Shown piece after piece: positions 7,065 to 14,858 of a stretch of DNA of 27,742 nucleotides. Made by a program: the position numbers and the translations under genes. This DNA comes from an uncultured Prevotella sp. (GTDB lineage Bacteria; Bacteroidota; Bacteroidia; Bacteroidales; Bacteroidaceae). The stretch's first letter is position 1; the number at the start of each line of letters is the position of its first letter. The notes beneath the pieces were generated by a model. The model made no database searches and had not been told where the DNA came from. It saw nothing but the letters and a program-made list of their open reading frames with translations. The stretch spans positions 1-27,742 of the forward strand of contig CABVDL010000026.1 of assembly GCA_902497035.1 (NCBI GenBank). The letters run 5' to 3'.

Positions 7065-9970
7065 GATCAACGTTATTGAGCAATCCCGTCTTGCTCTTTT
7101 GTCTTTCGATGCTTTTGACGTGGTGTCCGGTACAGTCCGGCCATGCGGTTTCTTCAGCTGCCATGCGGTCTTCCGTTGTCCGTGCCGCATCCGGCAGCAC
7201 TGGCGACAAGCCCGTCCGCCTGCCTGAGGGCAGCCGTGAGGGATGGTTGCCCAATGGGCTCCACTACATCGTGCTACCCAACGAGCAGCCCCGGCATACC
7301 ACGGAGTTCCGCCTCGTGATGCGCGTGGGCTCGCTTGAGGAGGAAGAGGGGCAGGGAGGCGTGGCCCATTTTCTGGAGCATACGGCCTTTAACGGCAGTG
7401 CCCACTTCCCGGGAAAGAGCATGGTGAACTACTTCGAGTCATTGGGCATGAAGTTCGGCCGCGACATCAATGCCTTTACGGGCTTTGACCGCACCATCTA
7501 CTGGCTCACCGTGCCGATGGAGAAGAGCGACACGGCCATCAGCCGAAAGTCGCTTCTGGCCATTCGCGACTGGCTGTGCGGACTGCAGGTTGACCCGATA
7601 CGTACCTCTCAGGAGAGGGGCATCATCCTTGAGGAGCTGCAGGGCTATCGGCAGACAGACCCTTTCTATAGGCTTAAGATGGGAGTAGGGCGCCACCTCC
7701 GCCATCTGCCCCTGGGCACGGCTGACGATATCAACAAGACCGACTGCTGGCTGGTGTCGGCTTTCTACAAGCGTTGGTACCAGCCGCGATGGGCCACGGT
7801 ACTTGTCGTGGGCAACGTGGATGCCGACGCTACCGTAAGGCAACTCCGTGAGATGTTTGCCACCGTGCCGGCCGGCAAGCCCGACACGCTCAAGGACGGC
7901 TCCATGCGTTACGCCTCGGGAGTGACCATGGACGAGGACCGTGACTCGCTCTCATCGCTTTCAAAGGTGGAGCTTATCATCCCTCATGCCTCGGTGGTGG
8001 CAAGGACGTTGTCATCCCATGCCCGCTATTGGCGTGGAGCCATGCTGGTAAAGGCCCTGGACAGACTGATGCCACGGCGCAGTGCCGTCAGCGACAACTG
8101 GTACCTTGCCTCAACCAGCCACTTCGTGGTGTCGTGCGAGGGTGAGGGCCGCGACTCGCTGCTTGCCGGCGTGAGACGTACGGCTGCGCTGCTCCACAGC
8201 CTTGTGGATTGCGGCTTCCCCGACACGCTCGTCAGTGAGGTGCGGGCTGGCATGAAAGCCTCGGTGACGCAAGTGCCGGCTGACTGTCAGTCGGCTGAGC
8301 TCTGCGAGAACCTCATTGACTATGTCGTCACGGGCGACCGCCATCTCTGTCACGACGATGAGGTGAGGGCTGTGAGAGACAGTCTCATGGCCACTACACC
8401 GGCCATGTTGCAGGATTTGCTCCGCCAGTGGCTGGCCAGTGGCAAGGAGCATCTGCTCATTGCCCTCAGCAACAACCTGCCTGCGGGTGTCACGCTGACA
8501 GAGGACGACATCATGAGCGAGTGGCGAAAGGGCTGGGAGACCAAGACACGGCCTGTGAGCTATACGCCGGCTCATGCCGAGGAAATGGCTCATATATCCA
8601 CGCCGCCCGTACTCCTGAAACAGCCGTCTTTTGATGAAAAGGCCATTGCAGCCGACCGCTACTATCCTCATATAAAGGTCCGGGAACTCAGGCTGCGCAA
8701 CGGGCTCACGCTCATTCTGCGTCCCACACACGACGACTCCGATCTCGTGCAGCTGCGCTTGCTGGGACGTGGCGGTACGGGCGACCTGTCCAATGACGAC
8801 TATCCTGCGTTGGAGGGTACCGTGGGCTATGTGGAAATGGGCAAAATGAAGCATGTCGATGCCGACACGCTCTCGCTCTACTTGTCGCAAGAGCGCATGG
8901 GCATGACATCGGGAATGATGCACCGCTGGCATGAGATGCTGGCCACGGCACCACGCACCAAGGTGGGCGAGATGGCGCGTCTCATGATGGAAAAAATATA
9001 TGAGGCCGACATCGATTCGGCCGACCTGAGGCTCTGTAAGCAGGAAATGCTGCAAAGTCTGAACCAAGAGACGACGCTTGAGAAGATGATGCGCCGCGAC
9101 GTGGGACGCCAGTTGGCTGGCTGCATCGACTCGCTGGTGGGCAACGTTCACCCGATGGCCTCGCGCAAACTCACGGCAGCGCAGATAAAGGCTCTCGACA
9201 GCCAACGAATGCTCGACTACTACCGAAACCTTTTCGGCAACCCGGAGGGTACGGCCGTCATCGTTACCGGACAGTTCGACACCGACTCTGTCGTGCGTGA
9301 GCTCGTTCCCGTCTTTGCGGGCATGGCCCCAGTTTCGGAGCGCAGCATGAAAAATGCGTCAGCGCCCGTGCTGCCAGACGGCATCGTGGTGAGACACCTG
9401 CCGGGCGACAATGGAGCGCAGACCGTTTTCGACTACGTCTATTTTGGCTCCTACCGCCCCTCGCTCAAGGGCAGCCTGATGCTCAAACTGATGCGCGACG
9501 TAGTGCAGTCGCGCCTGCTCTCCGTCTTGCGTGAGCGTCACAACGTGGTCTATTCGCCTTACACCATGACCGGCTACACCGCACAACCTGAGGGTCTGTG
9601 CTATTTCGACTTGTCCGCATCGGCCGACTCTGTCAACATGCCGCTCATCGACCAGCTGATTAAGAACATCGCAAAACAGCTCTCGCGGCACGACATACCA
9701 CAAGAAGAGCTTGAGCGCGACAAGCAGAGCTTCAGGGAGACAAAGGCGCAGGCTCTCACAGACGATGCCACGTCGGAGTGGAAACGCGTCCTTGGTGAGG
9801 TGTGGACCAATGGGGAGTCGCTTGCCGACTATGACAATTACGACCAGGTGTTGGCCTCCATCACGACGCGGGAGCTGAGGAAAATGTTCAGCCGGATATT
9901 CCGTCCCGACCGCTATGCGGTGGTTTACGTGGGCAGCCATGCCACTTATCAACACAACAACAAACATTAG
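7061..9970 (+). CDS. Exported M16-family zinc metallopeptidase (PqqL/FusC-like)
   Basis: The ATG at 7061 overlaps the preceding stop (ATGA) and gives a 969-residue protein with a signal peptide (cleavage near residue 29). An upstream in-frame ATG at 6998 would prefix residues read out of frame from the previous gene. The inverted zinc motif HFLEH (His103, Glu106, His107) lies in a classic M16 context, GGVAHFLEHTAFNG, and the third ligand region ERGIILEE is at 185-192. Length and arrangement suggest the four-domain M16 clamshell, with later LRERHNVVYSPYT typical of an inactive partner domain. Such periplasmic enzymes degrade imported peptides or small proteins; E. coli PqqL and Pectobacterium FusC act with TonB receptors in iron acquisition. 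Here it would process what SusCD brings in. Confidence 0.93.
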   Translation: MRSTLLSNPVLLFCLSMLLTWCPVQSGHAVSSAAMRSSVVRAASGSTGDKPVRLPEGSREGWLPNGLHYIVLPNEQPRHTTEFRLVMRVGSLEEEEGQGGVAHFLEHTAFNGSAHFPGKSMVNYFESLGMKFGRDINAFTGFDRTIYWLTVPMEKSDTAISRKSLLAIRDWLCGLQVDPIRTSQERGIILEELQGYRQTDPFYRLKMGVGRHLRHLPLGTADDINKTDCWLVSAFYKRWYQPRWATVLVVGNVDADATVRQLREMFATVPAGKPDTLKDGSMRYASGVTMDEDRDSLSSLSKVELIIPHASVVARTLSSHARYWRGAMLVKALDRLMPRRSAVSDNWYLASTSHFVVSCEGEGRDSLLAGVRRTAALLHSLVDCGFPDTLVSEVRAGMKASVTQVPADCQSAELCENLIDYVVTGDRHLCHDDEVRAVRDSLMATTPAMLQDLLRQWLASGKEHLLIALSNNLPAGVTLTEDDIMSEWRKGWETKTRPVSYTPAHAEEMAHISTPPVLLKQPSFDEKAIAADRYYPHIKVRELRLRNGLTLILRPTHDDSDLVQLRLLGRGGTGDLSNDDYPALEGTVGYVEMGKMKHVDADTLSLYLSQERMGMTSGMMHRWHEMLATAPRTKVGEMARLMMEKIYEADIDSADLRLCKQEMLQSLNQETTLEKMMRRDVGRQLAGCIDSLVGNVHPMASRKLTAAQIKALDSQRMLDYYRNLFGNPEGTAVIVTGQFDTDSVVRELVPVFAGMAPVSERSMKNASAPVLPDGIVVRHLPGDNGAQTVFDYVYFGSYRPSLKGSLMLKLMRDVVQSRLLSVLRERHNVVYSPYTMTGYTAQPEGLCYFDLSASADSVNMPLIDQLIKNIAKQLSRHDIPQEELERDKQSFRETKAQALTDDATSEWKRVLGEVWTNGESLADYDNYDQVLASITTRELRKMFSRIFRPDRYAVVYVGSHATYQHNNKH

Positions 9971-9987
9971 ACTGAAAGACAAAAAAA

Positions 9988-10857
9988 ATGAAAAAAGCCA
10001 TATTGTTATTGCTCACGCTTGCGTTGGTGATGACCGCAAGCGCGCAAAAAGGATATCTGAAAGCCTATACCATCTACGACGCCAAGGGGCATGAGGTGGG
10101 CTTTGAGGAGATGATGGAAAAAGTGAAGAAGTCAGACGTAGTCTTCTTCGGGGAGATGCACAACAGTCCCGTCTCCCACTGGCTTGAGACGCAGGTGCTC
10201 AAGTCGATGTACCACTCTTTTGGCCACAGGCTCACTGTGGGCATGGAGATGTTTGAGGCTGACAACCAGCTTATCATTGATGAGTATCTTGACGGTTGGA
10301 TTACGACAAGCCGCTTCGAGGCCGAATGCAGGCTTTGGCCCAATTATTCTACCGACTACGAGCCTATCGTCGACATGGTGAGGGAAGACAGCCTGAGGCT
10401 CATCGCCACCAACGTTCCGCGACGCTATGCCAACATGGTGAAGAACCGTGGACTTAAGAGCCTCGACTCGCTGACGTCGCAGGCCAAGTCTTACATGTGT
10501 CCGTTGCCGCTTCAGTTCAAGGCCGACGAGGGTCAGGCCTCAGCCTTCTCCATGATGGCTTTGATGGGAAAGGGCGGCAATCCGGGAAACATGGCTGCCG
10601 CGCAGGCACTCAAGGATGCCACCATGGGGTGGAATATCGCGCGCAACATAAAGGGTAAGTTTCTGCATATCAATGGCAACTACCATTCCGACAACCGGCA
10701 GGGGACGGTGGAGTATCTGCTGCGTTACCGCCCGAACACATCGGTAAGCGTCATCACGTCGGCCACTCAGGACGACATTTCCCGGCTCGACGAGGAAAAC
10801 AAGGGACGCGGCGACTTCATCATCTGCGTGACTTCGGATTTCAATACCTCTTATTAA
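9988..10857 (+). CDS. Exported ChaN-like protein (haem-binding uptake, Tiki superfamily)
   Basis: The 289-residue protein has a signal peptide (residues 1-19, ending ASA). Family motifs occur in order: FGEMHNSPVSHWLE (54-67, with Glu56, His58, His64), GMEMFEADNQ (85-94), the TNVPRRYANMVKNRG segment (141-155) and a C-terminal GNYHSDNRQG (230-239). These match the ChaN-like haem-binding family and the wider Tiki/EreA/TraB fold. ChaN proteins bind haem and are often linked to iron uptake, but the same fold includes hydrolases, so an enzymatic role is possible. There is no lipobox, unlike several ChaN lipoproteins, so it is probably soluble in the periplasm. It lies 17 bp after the M16 gene and 37 bp before a tetrapyrrole chelatase, which supports a haem or porphyrin-linked role. 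Confidence 0.88.
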   Translation: MKKAILLLLTLALVMTASAQKGYLKAYTIYDAKGHEVGFEEMMEKVKKSDVVFFGEMHNSPVSHWLETQVLKSMYHSFGHRLTVGMEMFEADNQLIIDEYLDGWITTSRFEAECRLWPNYSTDYEPIVDMVREDSLRLIATNVPRRYANMVKNRGLKSLDSLTSQAKSYMCPLPLQFKADEGQASAFSMMALMGKGGNPGNMAAAQALKDATMGWNIARNIKGKFLHINGNYHSDNRQGTVEYLLRYRPNTSVSVITSATQDDISRLDEENKGRGDFIICVTSDFNTSY

Positions 10858-10894
10858 TCACAGTACTCACATTCCGATTACCCAAAACAAAATT

Positions 10895-11773
10895 ATGAAA
10901 AGAACATTCCTCCTATTTCTTGTGTTGCTCTCAGTAAGCCTCATGCAGGCCAAGACTGCCTTGGTCATAATTGCCCACGGCTCGCCAAGCCAGTCTTGGA
11001 ACGGTCCTGTGCTGCGGCTTGAAAGCAAGCTGGACAGTCTCCATATTCCCGGTATCGACTATTGCCGTGTGGCACTCATGGAATACTCAGAGCCTCACAT
11101 CGCCACGGTGATGGCCGATTGTGAGCGACAGCATGTTGACACCGTGTTTGCCCTGCCGCTCTTTATCCAACCGTCGAGCCACTCAGAGCAGGACATCCCC
11201 AATATCCTTGGCCTCAGGTTCAACGCCCTGACGCAGGCAGAGCTCAAGGAAGAGGGTATTGCCACCGTCCACACCTCGATGCACGTGGTGGAGGGTCCGA
11301 CGCTCAACTACGGTGACCTGCTCCAGAGATGTCTGTTGAGGCAGGTGGAGAAATTGTCGGAAAAGCCCGACAACGAGGCTTTGCTCATCCTCGCCCATGG
11401 TGACCCTGAGTACCGGGGCTTCTGGGAGGCCATGCTGGAAGAGTCGGCAGAATACGTGAGGCAGCATACGAGGATAAGCTATGTCGGCACCGGTCTGGTG
11501 GAGATGGGACAGCAGATGGTGGCCGATGTGTCGCCGCTCCTCCTGGATGCCGCCAAGCATAAGCGGCGCATCCTGGTTCAGGGCATTTACCTCACCTCGT
11601 CGGTCTATGGCATGGCGGCGCGCTTCGGGCTGATCAAGCAGCAGCCCACCATTCTGAAGGCCTACCCCTCAACAGAGGTGGTCTATGGCAAGACGGGACT
11701 GCTGCCTGACTTTACTGACGACATTTGCCAGTGGATAGTATCCACCACACAAGAGTGGCAGTCGCTGCGGTAG
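10895..11773 (+). CDS. Exported CbiX/CbiK-type tetrapyrrole chelatase
   Basis: The 292-residue protein has two tandem chelatase-like halves. The first has IIAHGSP (His28) and PLFIQPSSHSEQDIP (His96), the two metal-binding histidines of the sirohydrochlorin cobaltochelatase class. The second has ILAHGDP (His168), but the matching later segment, VQGIYLTSSVYGMA, lacks the second histidine. Cytoplasmic members insert Co2+ or Fe2+ into sirohydrochlorin. This one starts with a signal peptide (MKRTFLLFLVLLSVSLMQA) and should be periplasmic, like the periplasmic CbiK of Desulfovibrio that associates with haem. No cobalamin-biosynthesis gene is nearby, and it is last in an operon with an outer-membrane importer, so removal or exchange of metal in an imported tetrapyrrole is a reasonable guess. 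The exact subfamily and direction of reaction are unproven. Confidence 0.88.
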   Translation: MKRTFLLFLVLLSVSLMQAKTALVIIAHGSPSQSWNGPVLRLESKLDSLHIPGIDYCRVALMEYSEPHIATVMADCERQHVDTVFALPLFIQPSSHSEQDIPNILGLRFNALTQAELKEEGIATVHTSMHVVEGPTLNYGDLLQRCLLRQVEKLSEKPDNEALLILAHGDPEYRGFWEAMLEESAEYVRQHTRISYVGTGLVEMGQQMVADVSPLLLDAAKHKRRILVQGIYLTSSVYGMAARFGLIKQQPTILKAYPSTEVVYGKTGLLPDFTDDICQWIVSTTQEWQSLR

Positions 11774-11798
11774 AACGCTGCTTGCACTGCCTATTTTA
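11757..11798 (+). terminator. Possible terminator of the Sus-type operon
   Basis: GGCAGT (11757-11762) pairs with ACTGCC (11786-11791), extended inward by GC/GC across a one-base bulge, and is followed by TATTTTAT. The stem overlaps the chelatase stop codon and the last base of the convergent protease gene, whose stop is only 17 bp away. The U-rich tail is imperfect, so the call is tentative. Confidence 0.4.
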
Positions 11799-13455
11799 TG
11801 ACTTTTCGTCCGCCCACGATGTAGATGCCGTGGGGCAGGGCTTGCAATGAGGTGCCGGCGTAGCGGCCGTCGATGGTATAGATGGCCTTGTTGTCCTCCT
11901 CATTGGCGCGTAGCTGCCTGATGCCGGCAGCTACGTCGTGTATATAGTGGAACGTCAGCACGCCAGACGATTGGTCGTAGGCAATGTTGGTCAGGGCTCG
12001 GTTGGTGGCCGACTTCTTGTTGTTGGTGGCGTTTGTCCAGCTGAAATTGGTGTTGTACCAGCAGAAGTTGGGCCGTGGAGCCTTGTCGCTCAATTCCGTC
12101 GTCTCACTTGTACCAGGGAATAGGTCGCCTCTCAGCGATGCGAAGTAGCGGTTGGAATCGTCTTTGTCCTTTATCAAATTTTGGGAAAGGCAGGCACTGT
12201 CGGCCGGAATGACGGCCATGCCGGGGAAGCCGGCAAGATTGTTGTAGCGCGTCCAGCTGTTGGTCGTGTCGCTGGGGCGGTTGACGTGATAGGCCAAAAG
12301 CCCTTCACCGTAAGCCTTGGTATTCCATCCCGTCTTGTGGATGAGCTCAAGCATGAAGTATTCATTACTGTTGTTGGGGTTGACAATCTGGTAGGCCTTG
12401 CCTCCTTCGGCAGTGGCATCGCTCATGGTGACATCCTGCGTCTCAGTGAGTTGCCCGATGCTTACAGGCCATCCCATCTCGTCTCTCTCGAAGGCTGTGT
12501 AGGGCGAGGGGTAGTAGCCGTTGCCCTGATACTCTCCGCCGTCCATGAGATCCCAGTATTCCATTTCCTGGTTATCAACATAGGCGGTGGTATCGGTGGG
12601 ATAGAAGTCGGGCAGTCCCAGAACATGAGACAGCTCGTGTACGGTCACGCCTATGCCGTTAATCTTTTGCACGGTTTCGTTGTTGAATGTCGTCGAGAAC
12701 GGCGACAGCTCCGAGGCGATGCTGACCCACCTGACTCTTTTGTCTTTCAGCGGCTTGTAATAGCTGTAAGTCTTTGCCCAAACCGTGGAGTTGGCACCGC
12801 CGAAGTTTTGCCCCATTCCAGCATAGACCAAATAAAGGCAGTCGATGGTGCTGCCGTCGCTGGAGTAAAGAGCCGTATTGGAAATGGGTTCTGCCGAGGC
12901 TTGCAGGGCCGCAATGGCATCGGTGGCCAATTGCTCGCTCTTCTCGTCGCTGCCATCGGTAGCGGTGCCACCGTAGTATTTCTCGACGTGGCTGAGCGTC
13001 ACGGGACCAAAAATCTTAAAGGTGGGCGTGAACGCACTGTCGCTAACCTCGCTGAAATACTGGGCTACGGAACCGTGGTTGAGATGGTTGTCGTTGCCTA
13101 AGTTGACTTGTTCGGTGCCGTTGAAAAATTGCTCAAAGGCTTTCACAGGCTCTTTTACGGTGAACTTGCAGTCGCTGAAGTTAACCAAGATGACGGGAAT
13201 GGTCACCTTGCCTTTGTGCGGCACGTATTGGGAAGTGGTAGAGATGGCCCGTGTCGATCCAGCCCGGGATGCCGTGTTCCTTGTGGTGATGCAGCGGCGT
13301 GGCACGATGTCGTTGGCCTCCGGCGAGTCCATTGCGGGCATGTCCACGGTCTGTCCATAGCGGTTTACCACCTTTGGCAGCTTCGGTTGCTGCGCAGAGG
13401 CTGTGGAACACGTGATCAGCAGGCAGAATGAAAGTAGGGTAATGCTTTTATTCAT
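11791..13455 (-). CDS. Secreted M6-like zinc metalloprotease with short C-terminal sorting-like tail
   Basis: The 554-residue product has a signal peptide (residues 1-21), a propeptide-like region and an M6/immune-inhibitor-A-like catalytic domain. The zinc motif is HELSHVLGLPD (His273, Glu274, His277, Asp283), with the glycine-leucine-proline-aspartate extension typical of metzincin-like M6 enzymes. The last ~35 residues (AIYTIDGR ... LPHGIYIVGGRKVIK) resemble the compact C-terminal domains found on many Prevotella secreted proteins and attributed to the type IX secretion system. It probably acts outside the cell on proteins. It is convergent with the haem/tetrapyrrole-type operon and lies 36 bp after a small exported-protein gene in the same direction. 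A role in supplying peptides or haemoproteins to the neighbouring importer is possible but only suggested by proximity. Confidence 0.88.
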   Translation of the reverse strand: MNKSITLLSFCLLITCSTASAQQPKLPKVVNRYGQTVDMPAMDSPEANDIVPRRCITTRNTASRAGSTRAISTTSQYVPHKGKVTIPVILVNFSDCKFTVKEPVKAFEQFFNGTEQVNLGNDNHLNHGSVAQYFSEVSDSAFTPTFKIFGPVTLSHVEKYYGGTATDGSDEKSEQLATDAIAALQASAEPISNTALYSSDGSTIDCLYLVYAGMGQNFGGANSTVWAKTYSYYKPLKDKRVRWVSIASELSPFSTTFNNETVQKINGIGVTVHELSHVLGLPDFYPTDTTAYVDNQEMEYWDLMDGGEYQGNGYYPSPYTAFERDEMGWPVSIGQLTETQDVTMSDATAEGGKAYQIVNPNNSNEYFMLELIHKTGWNTKAYGEGLLAYHVNRPSDTTNSWTRYNNLAGFPGMAVIPADSACLSQNLIKDKDDSNRYFASLRGDLFPGTSETTELSDKAPRPNFCWYNTNFSWTNATNNKKSATNRALTNIAYDQSSGVLTFHYIHDVAAGIRQLRANEEDNKAIYTIDGRYAGTSLQALPHGIYIVGGRKVIK

Positions 13456-13491
13456 AGAATTGTGTTGTTATTCTTCGCTTTCCTTTATTTA

Positions 13492-14040
13492 TTATTTTTT
13501 CTTTTTCCTCAGTGCTCTTCTATAGCTCTGTATGATGGGACTCTCATCATGGTCCATCTGTCTGAAGACCTTTTCCAGCTGCTTGGCGTGCTTGCGGTCG
13601 CGCCGTTGTCTGCGGTTAAGCAAGTCGCTCATGTTGAAGCTGATGCCGGTGATGGGATTGCGCAGCTCCACCTCAGTCTGCTCCTCCTTTGTCCAGTGCT
13701 TGACGGCATTGTCAAGATTGTCCGATTTCTCGCCGTAAACCACCACCTCGCCTATGTGATTGTAGTCGCGTATCAGGGGGATGGAGTCTTCCACGTAAGC
13801 GCGGGGAATGCGCAGGGCCACGTAGCCCGACTTGCTGATGTAGAGCGTGTCGAACTTCTCGGGAATGGAAACCTGGCCGAGAATGTTGGTCGTATCGGCC
13901 TTGTTGTGGTCGGGCCAGACGGTGACGGCACGCACGGGCTCGCTCAGTTCAGGGTCAAAGACAATAATCCGACGCTGAGCGTGCAGCGCCATGGTAGAAA
14001 CCAACATCGCCAGTAATGCAATAAGCAGTCTTTTCTTCAT
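13492..14040 (-). CDS. Small exported protein with carboxypeptidase-regulatory-like domain (paralogue A)
   Basis: The 182-residue protein has a signal peptide (residues 1-21, ending HAQ), then a beta-sandwich-like region with the pattern DTTNILGQVSIPEKFDTLYISKSGY spread over residues 49-73, which resembles transthyretin-like or carboxypeptidase-regulatory domains. The C-terminal third is basic and helical, containing RRQRRDRKHAKQLEK (143-157) and ending in KKKK. It is clearly related to the gene at 21750-22379, sharing the KFDTL, RRDRKH and QMD/EMD landmarks in the same order. I recognise no function. It is first in a two-gene unit with the M6-like protease, 36 bp apart. A -7 box lies 30 bp upstream at 14070-14077. 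Confidence 0.85.
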   Translation of the reverse strand: MKKRLLIALLAMLVSTMALHAQRRIIVFDPELSEPVRAVTVWPDHNKADTTNILGQVSIPEKFDTLYISKSGYVALRIPRAYVEDSIPLIRDYNHIGEVVVYGEKSDNLDNAVKHWTKEEQTEVELRNPITGISFNMSDLLNRRQRRDRKHAKQLEKVFRQMDHDESPIIQSYRRALRKKKK

Positions 14041-14069
14041 CTTTGTCTCTCCATATTTTTGTCTCTCTG

Positions 14070-14077
14070 CAAAATTA
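14070..14077 (-). promoter_or_regulatory. Predicted -7 element for the exported-protein/M6 protease unit
   Basis: Read on the minus strand this is TAATTTTG, a match to TAnnTTTG, 30 bp upstream of the start at 14040. No -33 TTG at a normal distance is visible. A small hairpin-like palindrome, TATGC-tccg-GCATA, lies a little further upstream at 14095-14108. Confidence 0.45.
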
Positions 14078-14172
14078 CTTGATTTACCTTAAAATATGCT
14101 CCGGCATAAACAATTTAACGTTTGCCCGAGTGAAAAAATGCACTTATGGCGTGCCACTTCCATAAAAATTAG

Positions 14173-14180
14173 TAACTTTG
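14173..14180 (+). promoter_or_regulatory. Predicted -7 element for purH and the mre cluster
   Basis: TAACTTTG is an exact TAnnTTTG match 30 bp upstream of the purH start at 14211. The -33 region is not obvious. It is the only strong box before the purH-mreBCD-mrdA-rodA run and may drive the entire cluster. Confidence 0.6.
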
Positions 14181-14210
14181 CAGCACAGTATCAAGTGTAA
14201 TATTAATATT

Positions 14211-14807
14211 ATGGCTGAAACAAGGCAAATCAAGAGAGCTCTAATATCTGTTTTCCACAAGGACGGTCTCGACGACCTTCTCAAGAAGCTTGATGAGGAA
14301 GGTGTCAAGTTCCTTAGCACGGGTGGAACTCAGAAGTTTATAGAAAGCCTGGGCTACGAGTGCCAAAAAGTGGAGGATGTAACCTCTTACCCATCCATTC
14401 TTGGTGGTCGTGTCAAGACCCTTCATCCCAAAATATTCGGGGGCATATTAGCCCGCCGCGACAATGCAGGCGACCAGGAGCAGATGAAATCGTACGAAAT
14501 ACCGGCCATCGACCTGGTCATCGTCGATCTCTATCCGTTTGAGCAGACTGTGGCAAGCGGTGCTTCTGAGCAGGAAATTATCGAGAAGATCGACATCGGC
14601 GGCATTTCGCTCATCCGCGCCGGAGCCAAGAACTTCAAGGATGTGGTTATTGTTCCGAGCAAGGCCGAGTATCCCGTGCTGCTCTCCATCCTCAACCAGA
14701 AAGGCGCCCAGACCGACATCGAGGACCGTCGTATGCTCGCCGAGCGTGCCTTCGCAGTGAGCAGCCACTACGATACCGCCATCCACGAGTGGTTTGTGAA
14801 GCACTGA
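14211..14807 (+). CDS. purH: Stand-alone IMP cyclohydrolase domain (PurH N-terminal half)
   Basis: The protein starts at ATG 14211 (MAETRQIKRALISVF); the upstream in-frame ATG at 14178 lies within the promoter and is rejected. At 198 residues it covers only the MGS-like IMP cyclohydrolase domain, which closes FAICAR to IMP, the last step of purine synthesis. Landmarks are LSTGGT (35-40), SILGGRVKTLHPK (62-74), VDLYPFE (105-111) and KIDIGGISLIRAGAKN (126-141). Usual PurH is about 500-530 residues, with an AICAR formyltransferase domain after this point. Here the frame stops cleanly with tandem TGA-TAG, and mreB begins 51 bp later, so the second domain is absent rather than frameshifted. The formyltransferase must be encoded elsewhere if the pathway is complete. 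I recall purH next to mreB in Bacteroides. Confidence 0.92.
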   Translation: MAETRQIKRALISVFHKDGLDDLLKKLDEEGVKFLSTGGTQKFIESLGYECQKVEDVTSYPSILGGRVKTLHPKIFGGILARRDNAGDQEQMKSYEIPAIDLVIVDLYPFEQTVASGASEQEIIEKIDIGGISLIRAGAKNFKDVVIVPSKAEYPVLLSILNQKGAQTDIEDRRMLAERAFAVSSHYDTAIHEWFVKH

Positions 14808-14858
14808 TAGGCGCAAGTTACATATTTAAGCTTAAATACTTTATTCTTCTTTTTTACA

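Noticed and set aside
7061..7160. Lipoprotein signal on the M16 peptidase
   Set aside because: A cysteine occurs at residue 22, but the preceding residues (LTW) do not form a lipobox. A standard signal peptide with cleavage near residue 29 fits better.
1335..9205. Long opposite-strand or out-of-frame open frames inside the SusC-like and M16 genes (for example 1335-2141, 2582-3466 and 8111-9205)
   Set aside because: They lie wholly within genes with strong family matches, have arginine-, histidine- or alanine-rich translations typical of G+C-biased shadow frames, and show no motif of their own.
12181..13101. 306-codon plus-strand frame opposite the M6-like protease
   Set aside because: It is fully antisense to a protease with an intact zinc site and has no recognisable domain or start signal. 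The length is explained by codon bias of the real gene.
14808..14858. Frameshifted remainder of purH
   Set aside because: Only 51 bp separate the stop from mreB, with no sequence resembling the formyltransferase domain. The gene is shortened, not frameshifted.
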